Shown: positions 54,454 to 63,525, counted from the first letter of the stretch. The stretch: 64,000 bases of DNA from UBA6168 sp964573725 (GCA_964573725.1 CAZNLJ010000009.1:84405-148404); one strand, 5' to 3'. Notes: generated from the sequence alone by a model not told the origin. Made by a program: numbers and translations.

Positions 54454-55437
54454 TCATCGGGACAAGCGCCAGGCGACATAGGCGAAACCGAGGACCATGA
54501 CGATGGCGAGGGCCGCCCAGCCGGCCCGGGAAGGGCTCGACCGGCCGGGGAGGGCTGCGGCCGGCCGGGTGAGGCCGTCGACGATGGCGTCCGTATTATA
54601 TCGGAGCATGGACAGGTAATCGGCGGCGGGGCCATCGGGTTCGCTCAGGGAATCCGCATAGAGGGGGCCGCCGATGGCGAGCTGGTTGTCGGTGGCGAGT
54701 TGTTGCAGCAATTTGGGGTTGATGGTCGTCTCGAGGAAGACGGCCGGGACACCGGTGCGGGCGATGGTCGACCGAAGGCGGACGATATCCGACGTCCGGG
54801 CTTCCATTTCCGTGGAGATGCCGAGGACGGCCTCCAGTTGCAGGCCATATTGGCGGCCGTAGTATTGGAACGCGTCATGGGAGGTGACGAGCACGCGCAG
54901 GTCGGCCGGGATGCGGGCGATTTGGGTACGGATGTAATCGTCGAGGTCGGACAGTTGGTCCCGATAGAGGCGGTAGTTGAAATCGAAGGCTTCCGCGTTA
55001 TCGGGGTCGTAGCGGACGAGGGCGTCGCGGATGTTCCGGATATAGACCAATCCGTTCCGGGCATCCATCCAGGCATGCGGGTCGGCGGAAGCTTCCCCTT
55101 CGGCACGGATGGGGCTGATCCCTTCCGTGATAGTGATGATGGCGACGTTCGGCGGGGCATTTTCGAGGAGGTCGTCGAGCCAGCCCTCGAAGGTAAGTCC
55201 GTTCCGGAGGACGAGGTCCGCGGAAGCGATGAGCCGGGCGTCGGCCGGGGTCGGTTCGTACAGGTGCGGGTCGCTGCCGACGGGAACGATGGTCCGGATC
55301 TCGCACAGGTTCCCGGCGATTTGGGCGGCCATATCCGCAAAGATGGAGGCGGTAGCCACCACGCGGAGGGCGGCGGACGAAGCCGGGAGGGGAAGCAGGT
55401 ACAGCAGCAGGAAAAGGAGGGGAAACCGTTTGTGCAT
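54454..55437 (-). CDS. Zn/Mn ABC transporter substrate-binding protein, C-terminally anchored
   Basis: This 327-residue ZnuA/TroA-type protein has a signal peptide (LLFLLLYLLPLPASSA) and the cluster A-I metal-binding histidines: H58 in DPHLYEP, H121 in ADPHAW and H186 in TSHDAF, with an acidic ligand probably in VFLETTINP. Family-typical DYIRTQIARIP follows the histidine-rich loop. It should bind zinc or manganese in the periplasm. Unusually, the last 23 residues form one transmembrane helix (WAALAIVMVLGFAYVAW) and a short basic end, so it would stay attached to a membrane. No permease or ATPase gene is adjacent. Confidence 0.88.
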   Translation of the reverse strand: MHKRFPLLFLLLYLLPLPASSAALRVVATASIFADMAAQIAGNLCEIRTIVPVGSDPHLYEPTPADARLIASADLVLRNGLTFEGWLDDLLENAPPNVAIITITEGISPIRAEGEASADPHAWMDARNGLVYIRNIRDALVRYDPDNAEAFDFNYRLYRDQLSDLDDYIRTQIARIPADLRVLVTSHDAFQYYGRQYGLQLEAVLGISTEMEARTSDIVRLRSTIARTGVPAVFLETTINPKLLQQLATDNQLAIGGPLYADSLSEPDGPAADYLSMLRYNTDAIVDGLTRPAAALPGRSSPSRAGWAALAIVMVLGFAYVAWRLSR

Positions 55438-55698
55438 GGACCGTTTGATTGGAAGAACGTGCAGCGGTTGTGTCAGTAAATTCTGCCGGGACGGCCTTCC
55501 GAGCGGTGGCCGGCGTGAGGGGTGGGGGTGTCAACGGGTGGAAGACGGGCGCAGTGGACCGGAGACGGCAGTCGGCGGAAATAGTTTCCGGGGCAGGAAT
55601 CCTGCCCAGGAAACCGACGGGCGGCGCAGGGGATTTGGATTCGGATGCCCGGGAATGGTTCCGGTACCTATTCCGGAACCGCTCCGCGGGGGAGGCGG

Positions 55699-56439
55699 TC
55701 AGCCGCCTTCCTCCACATCCTTGAGCGTCTGGATCTTGTTCAGCAATTGTTGCGCCTTGAGGAGGAAATCCGTGCGGTGGTCATAGAATTCGTTGTGAAT
55801 CATGAGCAGGCGGGAGGCATCCCAGGCGGCGGACTTGGGCCGCAGCTGCTTGGCGGCGATCGGGTGGAGCCAGTACTCCTCGTTCGAGGAACGGAGATAG
55901 GACCCGTCCATATCGAAGTTGATGATGACCGAAAGCTTGTTGAGCGAGAAGAGATAGTCAGTCTCCTTGTTGAGTTCCTTCTGGAGGTCGACGATCTGGA
56001 TGCGGCCGAAGCGGACGCCGGCACGTTCGCAAAGGAAGATATCCCGCCGTCCGTCGAAGGTGATGATGGTGTCGATCTGGTATTTCCGCAGGGCGTCGAA
56101 AAGGAATTTCTTGACGCGGCTGTGTACGGGCCGGAGTTGCTTGAAGGAATACTGCAAGGCCCTTTTGTCGACCTTGAACTCCTCGAGGAAAGGTCTCGTC
56201 CTGCCCGAACGCATGTTGACGACGACCTTGTTCCGGCCGACGGTATGGCCGAGTTCGTTGGTTTTGGAGTAAACGCTCACGTAGTCGACATCCGCCTTAT
56301 TCACCCAGGTTTCGATGAAAATCTTCTTCGAGCGCCTTTCGAACACGAGCAGGGAGACTTCCGCGATCGCAAAGAAATTGGGGAAACCTCCATAGATGTT
56401 TCCGTACTTCAGTTCCAGGAATGCAATGTTGTTTTCCAC
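55699..56439 (-). CDS. Conserved-looking protein of unknown function, possible DEDD nuclease fold
   Basis: This 246-residue protein has no signal peptide or transmembrane helix. I do not recognise it firmly. It begins IAFLELKYGNIYGG, has TIITFDGRRDIFLCERAG near residue 125, and IHNEFYDHR near 215. These resemble ExoI (D-x-E), ExoII (N-x3-D) and ExoIII (H-x4-D) of DnaQ-type 3'-5' exonucleases, but ExoI has Leu-Glu with no aspartate, so activity is doubtful. This likeness is weak and inferred from short motifs. It stands alone; its upstream 146 bases contain no gene. Confidence 0.55.
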   Translation of the reverse strand: MENNIAFLELKYGNIYGGFPNFFAIAEVSLLVFERRSKKIFIETWVNKADVDYVSVYSKTNELGHTVGRNKVVVNMRSGRTRPFLEEFKVDKRALQYSFKQLRPVHSRVKKFLFDALRKYQIDTIITFDGRRDIFLCERAGVRFGRIQIVDLQKELNKETDYLFSLNKLSVIINFDMDGSYLRSSNEEYWLHPIAAKQLRPKSAAWDASRLLMIHNEFYDHRTDFLLKAQQLLNKIQTLKDVEEGG

Positions 56440-56585
56440 GGTGATGAACAGTGTTGTTTTGGGAAAAATATTTTGTAACTATTTGCTTGGTACGAAAAGA
56501 GATGCGAAAATAATGAAAACTGTCGACAAATGCTCAGTTTTATTTTCCGGCATCTTGGGGCGAATTCCAGCGGTGCGGGTGATCC

Positions 56586-57689
56586 TCACAGCAGGAAACG
56601 GCCGTTTTCATAAATCTTTTGCCCATCTGCGAAGACCATGCCGCCGTCCGTCATGTCCGCGATCATGTCCCAGTGGATGGCGCATTGGTTCCGGCCGCCT
56701 GCCTGCAGGTAGGACTGGCCGACGGCCATGTGGACGGTGCCGCCGATTTTTTCGTCGAACAGGATATTTTTCGTAAACCGGTTGATGTTGTAATTGGTTC
56801 CGATGGCCGCCTCCCCGAAGTGCCGGGCACCGGGAATCTCGAAGACCTGGTCCAGCAGGGCCTTCCCTTTTCGGGCTTCCCATCGGGTGATGGTGCCGTT
56901 CTCGACGCGGAGGGTGATGCCTTCCAGCTCCGTACCCGAAAACAGGGTGGGATAGCCGAAGTGGATGACTCCGTTCACACTGTCCTCGACCGGGGAGGTG
57001 TAGACTTCCCCGGAGGGCATGTTGGTCCGGCCGTCGGAATTGATCCAGGTCCGGCCTTGGGTGGAGAAGGAGATGTCGATGTCCTTGCCCAGGTATCGGA
57101 TATGGGAGGTTCCGTTGAGGAAGTCGACGATGCGTTGCTGTTCCCGGCGGACGGCACGCCAGGCTTCGGCGGGGTCCGGGGCATGCAGCAGGCAGGCGTG
57201 GCGGACGAAGGATTCGTAGGCTTCCAGTGACATCCCGGCTTCCTGTGCATTGGCTAACGTGGGGAATTGGCAAAGGTTTCGTTTCAGCGTGCGATCGGCC
57301 GTGCGCTCGAAGTAGCGTTGCTGGTAGGGTTGGAGGGCGGTTTTCCGGAGGGCGGTCTTCTCCGGGTCGGCGTCCTGGTCCTCGCGCAGGTCGAACGGGG
57401 CGAGGATATGCAGGTAGGCGTCGAACTCCGCCATGGCATGACGATACAGCAGGGGGACGTGGCGGAGGTGGGCGGTAGCGGCCTCTAGGTATTGGATCCG
57501 TTGTTTTTCCCGGAAGGAAAGGTCTGTTTCGACGATGGCGCCGGCGCGGAGGGCTTCGCGCCAGACTTCGCGGACGAGTGGTTCGGCGAGGGTGGTGGTG
57601 CTGACGAAAAGCCGTTCCTCCGGTTGCAGTTCGAGGCAGTAGTGTACAAGCAGCTTCGCGTAGCCGGAAAGGAAATTGTCCATGATCAT
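56586..57689 (-). CDS. M29 family aminopeptidase
   Basis: This protein of about 367 residues is an M29 (AmpS/PepS-type) dinuclear metallo-aminopeptidase in the cytoplasm. The C-terminal half contains ISFSTQGRTWINSDG, GEVYTSPVEDSVNG (metal ligand Glu), RHFGEAAIGTNYNI and the HWDM motif with metal-binding His and Asp, in family order. Length is close to normal. Two ATGs at 57689 and 57683 are possible starts; upstream residues are not conserved. It is transcribed away from a NodB deacetylase gene, with which it shares orientation but not an obvious function. Confidence 0.93.
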   Translation of the reverse strand: MIMDNFLSGYAKLLVHYCLELQPEERLFVSTTTLAEPLVREVWREALRAGAIVETDLSFREKQRIQYLEAATAHLRHVPLLYRHAMAEFDAYLHILAPFDLREDQDADPEKTALRKTALQPYQQRYFERTADRTLKRNLCQFPTLANAQEAGMSLEAYESFVRHACLLHAPDPAEAWRAVRREQQRIVDFLNGTSHIRYLGKDIDISFSTQGRTWINSDGRTNMPSGEVYTSPVEDSVNGVIHFGYPTLFSGTELEGITLRVENGTITRWEARKGKALLDQVFEIPGARHFGEAAIGTNYNINRFTKNILFDEKIGGTVHMAVGQSYLQAGGRNQCAIHWDMIADMTDGGMVFADGQKIYENGRFLL

Positions 57690-57789
57690 GCTGTTCGTTG
57701 GTGGCCGGTATCGGCTTTCCACGCTGCAATGTTACGCAATTGCGGAAAAAAAAGCAGGGTGGGGCGACCGGGGCGGGAGGTCCGGTCGG

Positions 57790-58446
57790 CTACGGCGTGC
57801 CGGCGTAGCCGTCCAGGCCTTCGAATCGGAACCCCTTCCGGGAAAAGTGTTCCAGCACACCGGGCAGGGCCCCGAACAGGCGGGGAGCCGCCTGAGGGCT
57901 GTCGTGGAATACGACGATGGAGCCGTCGGTGGCGTGGCGGATGACGTCCGACAGGCACTGGGCGGCGCTGCGGGCGGGGTCGAAATCCCCGCTGAGCACA
58001 TCCCAAAAAATGACTTTCATTTGACAATGCAGGTGCTTCCACTGGCCGGGTGTCAGCCTGCCGAAAGGGGGGCGGAAGAGCGGCCCGGGCAGGAGTGTCC
58101 GGCACAGGCGGACATTCTCCAGGTAGGTCCGGCGATGGGTTTTCCAACCGTCGAGGTGGTCGTAGGTATGGTTACCGACGGTATGGCCGGCGGCGGCGAC
58201 GGACCGGAGGAGGCCGTGGTGTCGGGCGACCTGGCGGCCGATGCAAAAGAAGGTGGCGGTCGCCTCGTACCGGTGGAGTTGTTCCAGGACCCAGGGGGTG
58301 ACCGCGGGGGAGGGGCCGTCGTCGAAAGTGAGGAAAATCGTTTTCGGTGCATCCGGGATCCGGCAGCAGGCCTTCGGGAAGAGGCGGCGCAGGAGGGGAG
58401 GGGTGTGGACCAGATACACGGGGCGGAGGTTGTTGGAAGGAAGCAT
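57790..58446 (-). CDS. Polysaccharide deacetylase (NodB domain)
   Basis: This 218-residue enzyme removes acetyl groups from amino sugars of peptidoglycan or exopolysaccharide. The NodB motifs are complete: TFDDGP (D42, D43), HTYDH (H93, H97), FRPPFG, and the later VFHD. There is no signal peptide or membrane helix visible. ATG 58446 was chosen; a GATATTTG that is close to the -7 consensus lies just upstream near 58470, so earlier starts (58485) are less likely. It is divergent from gltX. Confidence 0.88.
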   Translation of the reverse strand: MLPSNNLRPVYLVHTPPLLRRLFPKACCRIPDAPKTIFLTFDDGPSPAVTPWVLEQLHRYEATATFFCIGRQVARHHGLLRSVAAAGHTVGNHTYDHLDGWKTHRRTYLENVRLCRTLLPGPLFRPPFGRLTPGQWKHLHCQMKVIFWDVLSGDFDPARSAAQCLSDVIRHATDGSIVVFHDSPQAAPRLFGALPGVLEHFSRKGFRFEGLDGYAGTP

Positions 58447-58562
58447 CCGGCGCAGGTCGCCGGGGTGTCCCGGCAAATATCGCAAATCCCGGCGGCACTA
58501 CCCCGGGAGCCGGCCGGAAAATGCTTTTTCTCATCCGGGATGGGGATACGTCGGGGAAGCCT

Positions 58563-58570
58563 TACCTTTG
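58563..58570 (+). promoter_or_regulatory. -7 promoter element of gltX
   Basis: TACCTTTG matches TAnnTTTG, 66 bases before the start codon at 58637. No convincing -33 element is seen. Confidence 0.5.
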
Positions 58571-58636
58571 CATCCGGCACCAAAGGGCCCCGGATCCGTC
58601 CGAAAACGGGTCGGTGGCCGCAAATCCATTCGTCAG

Positions 58637-60190
58637 ATGACAAGACCTGTCCGAGTCCGGTTCGCACCCAGTCCGACGGGCCCCCTGCACATCGGGGGTG
58701 TCCGTACGGCCCTTTACAACTACCTGTTCGCCCGCAAGCACGGCGGCACCTTCCTGCTGCGGGTCGAGGACACGGACCAGGGGCGTTATGTGCCGGGGGC
58801 GGAGGCCTACATCACGGAAGCGCTGCGGTGGTGCGGGCTGGTGCCGGACGAGGGGCCGGAGCAGGGTGGTCCCTTCGCCCCCTACCGCCAGTCGGAACGG
58901 CGGTCGGTCTATGCCGAGCAGGCCCGGGCGCTCGTCCGCCGCGGTGCGGCCTACTACGCCTTCGACACCCCGGCGGCACTCGAGGCACACCGGCTTGCCG
59001 CGGAGCAGGCGGGAACGGCATTCCGGTACGACGCCGCCACCCGGATGGGGCTGGAGAACAGCCTGACCCTCCCGGCGGAGGAAGTGGACCGCCGTTTGGC
59101 CGCCGGCGAGCCGGCGGTCGTCCGCCTTAAGGTACCGGCCGGCGAAACCGTGTCGGTGGAGGACCTGGTCCGCGGACCCGTCGTCTTCCAGACGGACGAG
59201 CTGGACGATAAGGTGCTGCTGAAGGCGGACGGCATGCCGACCTATCACCTGGCGAACATCGTGGACGACCACCTCATGGAGGTCACCCATGTGATCCGGG
59301 GCGAGGAATGGTTGCCCAGCACCGGGCACCACGTGTTGTTGTACCGGGCGTTCGGTTGGGAGGCCACCATGCCCCGCTTCGCCCACCTGCCCTTGATCCT
59401 CAAGCCCGACGGGAAGGGCAAGCTCAGCAAGCGGGACGGCGCCCGTTTCGGTATTCCCGTCTTTCCCCTGGCCTGGGACGGTGCCGCCGTGGAGGATTCC
59501 TTCCGCGGGTTCCGGGAATACGGATTCCTGCCGGCGGCCGTGCTCAACTTCCTGGCCTTCCTGGGCTGGAACCCCGGTACGGACCAGGAGATCTTCACCT
59601 TGGCGGACCTGGCGGCGGCGTTTTCCCTGGACAAGATCAGCAAGGGGGGCGCCCGTTTCGATTACGACAAGGCGAAATGGTTCAATCAACAATACCTGCA
59701 TGCCATGGATCCGGCGGAGCTGGCGCAGTGGGCGCGGCCCTGGGTGGAGGCGGCCGGGTTCGAGGTGGCCGACAGCTTCCTGCAGGAGGTCTGCCGACTG
59801 ATGAAAGACCGCCTCAGCCTCCTGTCGGACCTTCCGGAACAGGCGGCCTACCTGCTCGGCCCGGTCCGCGAAGTGGATGCGGCCCAAGTCCGTAAACGCT
59901 GGGATCCCGCGGCGCGTACCCTGGTCGCCGCCCTGGCCGACTCCCTGGCCGAGGCCCCCGTTTTCGCCGCAGCCGAGCTGGAGGCGCATATCAAGGACTT
60001 CGCAAGCGGGCAGGGTGCCAAGATAGGCCAGGTGATGCCCTTGCTGCGGCTCGCCCTGGCCGGGACCATGCAGGGCCCCATGGTCTTCGACATGATGCAG
60101 GTGCTCGGCAGGGAAGCCGTCCGGTCGCGCCTGTACGAGGCTTGCGAACACTTCGACCGGCTCGCCGAATCCCCACCGGAAACGGCCTGA
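58637..60190 (+). CDS. gltX: Glutamyl-tRNA synthetase
   Basis: This 517-residue class I synthetase charges tRNA with glutamate. It opens RVRFAPSPTGPLHIGG (the HIGH motif at residues 16-21), has RVEDTDQGR, a mid-domain LHEV-like VTHVIRGEEWLPSTG, and the KLSKRDGA motif (K262-K265). The C-terminal anticodon-binding helices are complete. ATG 58637 gives the standard N-terminus; the long open frame upstream is not conserved. A small acidic protein gene follows by 18 bases and is probably co-transcribed. Confidence 0.96.
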   Translation: MTRPVRVRFAPSPTGPLHIGGVRTALYNYLFARKHGGTFLLRVEDTDQGRYVPGAEAYITEALRWCGLVPDEGPEQGGPFAPYRQSERRSVYAEQARALVRRGAAYYAFDTPAALEAHRLAAEQAGTAFRYDAATRMGLENSLTLPAEEVDRRLAAGEPAVVRLKVPAGETVSVEDLVRGPVVFQTDELDDKVLLKADGMPTYHLANIVDDHLMEVTHVIRGEEWLPSTGHHVLLYRAFGWEATMPRFAHLPLILKPDGKGKLSKRDGARFGIPVFPLAWDGAAVEDSFRGFREYGFLPAAVLNFLAFLGWNPGTDQEIFTLADLAAAFSLDKISKGGARFDYDKAKWFNQQYLHAMDPAELAQWARPWVEAAGFEVADSFLQEVCRLMKDRLSLLSDLPEQAAYLLGPVREVDAAQVRKRWDPAARTLVAALADSLAEAPVFAAAELEAHIKDFASGQGAKIGQVMPLLRLALAGTMQGPMVFDMMQVLGREAVRSRLYEACEHFDRLAESPPETA

Positions 60191-60208
60191 GGACGTAAAT
60201 TCCAAATC

Positions 60209-60469
60209 ATGGCTAAACAAACACCCAAAAAGGAAGCCGACGACGAGCAACCCCTCGAAGGCTTCGAAATCCATATCAACGCGTTTGGTGAAATCGTCTC
60301 CAATCGCCGCCTGGAGGAAGTGAACAAGTTCCTGGACGACCACGTGCCGGATAAGAAACGCGCCTTCGCGGCGGAAAACCAGCCTCCTCCGGCCGATGAA
60401 CCGGACCTTGCCGGTTCGGAAGGACAAGAAGAAGAACAAGAAGAAGAACATGAACAAGGAAGCGGATAA
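60209..60469 (+). CDS. Small acidic protein of unknown function
   Basis: This 86-residue protein starts MAKQTPKKEADDEQPLEGF, has one amphipathic helix (LEEVNKFLDDHV), and ends in a very acidic glutamate- and glutamine-rich tail (EEEQEEEHEQGSG). It has no signal peptide or transmembrane helix. It lies 18 bases after gltX on the same strand, so it is probably read from the same message. I recognise no family. Confidence 0.6.
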   Translation: MAKQTPKKEADDEQPLEGFEIHINAFGEIVSNRRLEEVNKFLDDHVPDKKRAFAAENQPPPADEPDLAGSEGQEEEQEEEHEQGSG

Positions 60470-60687
60470 CCGGACGACGGGGCCGGTCGGATTTCCAATC
60501 CGGCAAACAGGGAGCCGGGCAGTCCCGGGTCCTGCCCTTCCGCCCGGCTATTCGGCCGGGAGAACGGCTTCCGGCCGTGTTTCCGGATGATATCCCGCCG
60601 GCGGTGGCCGCGTCTTTCCGCCCTTCCCTCGCCTGCCCCCGCCGCCGGCCCGTTCCTGCGGCGGGGTGGTCCAAACATTTTTCTGCC

Positions 60688-61254
60688 ATGAAGAACATCG
60701 CCATTTTCGCCTCCGGAACGGGAAGCAATGCCCGCCGGCTCATCGAACACTTTGCCGGACACCCGGCGGTACGGGTCGGGCTGGTGGTCTCCGACAAGCC
60801 GCAGGCCAGGGTCCTGTCGGTGGCGGCGGCACAAGGCGTTCCCGCTGTGGTCGTCGGCCGGGAGGACTGGGGCGAGGGCGGGGCGCTCGACCGGCAATTG
60901 ACGGAGCATGCCATCGGATTCATCGTACTGGCCGGCTTCCTGCGCCTGGTTCCGGCCTGGTTGGTGACCCGCTTCGAACGGCGGATGGTCAACATCCATC
61001 CTTCGCTGCTCCCTGCCCACGGCGGGAAGGGAATGTACGGCATGCACGTCCACCGGGCCGTCCGGGAAAGCGGGGCCACGACCACCGGCATCACCATCCA
61101 TTACGTCAACGAACATTACGACCAGGGGGATGTGATATGCCAGGTCTCCTGCGCCGTGCACCCCGCCGACACCCCGGATGTCATCGCCCGGAACGTGCAG
61201 GCCTTGGAGCATGCCCATTTCCCGGCCGTGGTGGAGCGGCTCCTCCAAAGCTGA
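60688..61254 (+). CDS. purN: Phosphoribosylglycinamide formyltransferase
   Basis: This 188-residue enzyme transfers a formyl group from N10-formyl-THF to GAR in purine synthesis. It starts NIAIFASGTGSNA, and has VLAGFLRL, the active-site NIHPSLLPAHGGKGMYG with catalytic Asn and His, and HYVNEHYDQGDVI with the catalytic aspartate D144. Length is normal for GART-type PurN. ATG 60688 begins the first strand; an in-frame extension upstream is not conserved. It lies 218 bases after the small acidic gene with GC-rich hairpins between. Confidence 0.95.
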   Translation: MKNIAIFASGTGSNARRLIEHFAGHPAVRVGLVVSDKPQARVLSVAAAQGVPAVVVGREDWGEGGALDRQLTEHAIGFIVLAGFLRLVPAWLVTRFERRMVNIHPSLLPAHGGKGMYGMHVHRAVRESGATTTGITIHYVNEHYDQGDVICQVSCAVHPADTPDVIARNVQALEHAHFPAVVERLLQS

Positions 61255-61316
61255 ACACCCGCCCCTGCCGCCGTAAGGCCATCGGGCCGCCGTATGTGGT
61301 TTCCGGCTGTATTTCT

Positions 61317-61324
61317 TATATTTG
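61317..61324 (+). promoter_or_regulatory. -7 promoter element of the PorE-like gene
   Basis: TATATTTG matches TAnnTTTG and lies 32 bases before the ATG at 61356. The -33 is weak (TGTG at 61295-61298). Confidence 0.5.
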
Positions 61325-61355
61325 CCATATCATAAAAACCCTTTACGCAACATTT

Positions 61356-63449
61356 ATGAGCAAATATCTCCTGCTGGGGGCCGGCTTGGTCCTCCTGGCC
61401 GCCACCCAGCTGCCGGCCCAAGAGAAATTGAGCTGGCGCAAGCACCTCAAGTTGGCGGAAAACCTGTATGCCAAAGCCCAATATGCCGATGCCGGCGAAC
61501 ATTACCGCGCCGCCTTCCGCTTACGCCCCAAGGACCGGATGCTGGCATACCGGGCCGGGGAGTGTTTCGCCATCATCCGGGACTACCGCAACGCGGTGGA
61601 GGCCTGGCTCACCATCAAGGACCATCCCGATTATCCGATGCTCGGGCTGCAGTTCGCCAGGGCCCTGAAACAAAGCGGGGACTATGCGTCGGCGAACAGC
61701 GAATTCAACAATTTCCTGGGGCGCTACAAGGGCAGCGACAAGGCTGCAATGGCCGTCATCGTCCAGAAAGAACAACGGGGCTGTGAACTGGCGGCGCAGT
61801 TGGCCGTCCGTGGCGACGGGCAGAAAGCCAAGGTGCGGCTGATGGACAGCCATATCAACACGCCGGAAACGGAATTCGCCCCTTTCCCCTACGGAGACGA
61901 TGTCCTCTATTTCTCTTCGACAAAAGCACAACGGGCCGCCATCTACCGGTCCCTCCGGACGGACGGGGTCTGGCAGCCCGCCACCTTGGTGGAGAACATC
62001 CCCATCGATCCGCAACGGCATTTCTGCAACGGCAGCCTGACACCGGACGGCCAACGCTTCTATTTCACCCGCTGCAAGTCGGTCGAGAAATGGGGTGGGC
62101 TCACCACCCAATGTGAAATCTTCATGTCCCGGCGTTCCGGTACGGACTGGTCCGCCCCGGAACCGCTGCCCGCTTACATCAACGATCCGGAAGTCACCAC
62201 CACCCATCCCTATGTGATCCATCAGGGACAAACGGAGGTCCTGTTCTTTTCCACCAACCGGATGGGCGGCAGCGGCGGTATGGACATCTGGTACACCACC
62301 CGCGATGTGAACAGCCCGGCGAACGACTTCACCCTCCCCCTGAACTGCGGAGGGACGGTCAATACCGGCGGGGACGAAATCACCCCGTATTACGATATCG
62401 CAAACGGAAAGCTGTATTTCGCTTCCAACGGACACGTGTCGATCGGCGGCTATGATATCTTTTCCATCCAGGGCATGCGGGCCCAATGGACGGGCGAACC
62501 GGAAAACCTGGGCATCCCGTTCAACTCGCCGGCGGATGATTTCTTTTTCGTCGAAACGACGTCCGGTTCGGGCGGCTTCCTGGTCTCCAACCGGACCGCC
62601 GGCGTGGAGAAGATCACCACGACCCAGGAAGACATCTTCGAATTCGTCTACAACCGGCCGGTCTCCCGTTGGCAAGCCTCGGGCGAGGTCCTCGACAAGG
62701 TGCGCATGCAGCCGCTGACACAGGCGGAGGTGGCCTTGTACGAGGTTCCGGAGCAAGGGCCACGCCGCTTCCTGACCAAGGTGGGAACGGCCGGCGGCCG
62801 ATATGCCGTACCGGTGGAACCCGCCCGCTCCTACCTGCTGGAGGCGATGGCCGAAGGATACTTCCCGGCCAGCTATGCTTTCGATACCCGCGACGCGGAC
62901 CAGTTCCGCGATTTCGGGGCGCCGCTCTACCTGGAACCCTATCGCGGGGCATCACCTAGGGATGCGGTCGAGACGACCGCGGAACCACCGCTGCCCCCGG
63001 CCGCAACGCCTGCCGCCGCCGATTCCCAGGCCGCCGCCCCGCCGCCGGCCGCATCCACCCCCCCTCCGGTGCAGGAGACGCTTCCGACCCCCTCGACCCC
63101 CGCTCCGGATGCCGCAGATTCCTACGCCTCCAAATCGAAGGCGGATGATTACAAGGTCGTCACCGAAGCGCCCCGACAGGTCGGGACCTACTACAAGATC
63201 CAGCTGATCGCCGTTTCCCGCAACCTCGAACAGCTCGACCACCCCCGCTTCCGGGAAGTTGCCAAAATGGGCCGCCTGGACAAGGAGTATATCCTCGACA
63301 ACAAGCTGTGCCGGGTGCTGCTGGGTGATTACGATACGCTGGAAGCGGCCCGGAAGGATATCGAGAAGGTTCGCCTGCTCCGCGATTTCGGCGGTGCCTT
63401 CGCCGTGGAATACAAGGACGGGGAACGTATCCGCAGTATCGAGGATTGA
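61356..63449 (+). CDS. PorE-like TPR/PD40 protein with C-terminal SPOR domain
   Basis: This 697-residue protein has a signal peptide (MSKYLLLGAGLVLLAATQLPAQ), TPR-type helices (AENLYAKAQYADAGEHYRAAF, residues 30-115), a WD40-like PD40 propeller (residues 150-430; LYFSS, GQRFYFTR, LFFSTNRMGG, LYFASNG), a carboxypeptidase regulatory-like strand domain (about 440-525), a Pro/Ala-rich linker, and a C-terminal SPOR domain (YYKIQLIAVS ... DYDTLEAARKDIEKV, about 610-690). Domains 1-3 match PorE of the type IX system, but PorE ends in an OmpA domain; here SPOR would bind denuded peptidoglycan. It therefore probably tethers an outer-membrane or periplasmic machine to the wall. The final codons are duplicated just after the stop. 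Confidence 0.85.
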   Translation: MSKYLLLGAGLVLLAATQLPAQEKLSWRKHLKLAENLYAKAQYADAGEHYRAAFRLRPKDRMLAYRAGECFAIIRDYRNAVEAWLTIKDHPDYPMLGLQFARALKQSGDYASANSEFNNFLGRYKGSDKAAMAVIVQKEQRGCELAAQLAVRGDGQKAKVRLMDSHINTPETEFAPFPYGDDVLYFSSTKAQRAAIYRSLRTDGVWQPATLVENIPIDPQRHFCNGSLTPDGQRFYFTRCKSVEKWGGLTTQCEIFMSRRSGTDWSAPEPLPAYINDPEVTTTHPYVIHQGQTEVLFFSTNRMGGSGGMDIWYTTRDVNSPANDFTLPLNCGGTVNTGGDEITPYYDIANGKLYFASNGHVSIGGYDIFSIQGMRAQWTGEPENLGIPFNSPADDFFFVETTSGSGGFLVSNRTAGVEKITTTQEDIFEFVYNRPVSRWQASGEVLDKVRMQPLTQAEVALYEVPEQGPRRFLTKVGTAGGRYAVPVEPARSYLLEAMAEGYFPASYAFDTRDADQFRDFGAPLYLEPYRGASPRDAVETTAEPPLPPAATPAAADSQAAAPPPAASTPPPVQETLPTPSTPAPDAADSYASKSKADDYKVVTEAPRQVGTYYKIQLIAVSRNLEQLDHPRFREVAKMGRLDKEYILDNKLCRVLLGDYDTLEAARKDIEKVRLLRDFGGAFAVEYKDGERIRSIED

Positions 63450-63525
63450 GGCCGCATGTCGAATGTGGCGAAGCGTGTTGTCATCGACGACGGGGAACGT
63501 ATCCGCAGTATCGTGGATTGAGGCC
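63417..63525 (+). repeat. Direct duplication of the gene's last codons
   Basis: The 37 bases at 63417-63453, which encode DGERIRSIED and the stop, are repeated at 63489-63525 with one mismatch, 72 bases (24 codons) downstream and in the same frame. The second copy would read DGERIRSIVD and a stop. Confidence 0.8.
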
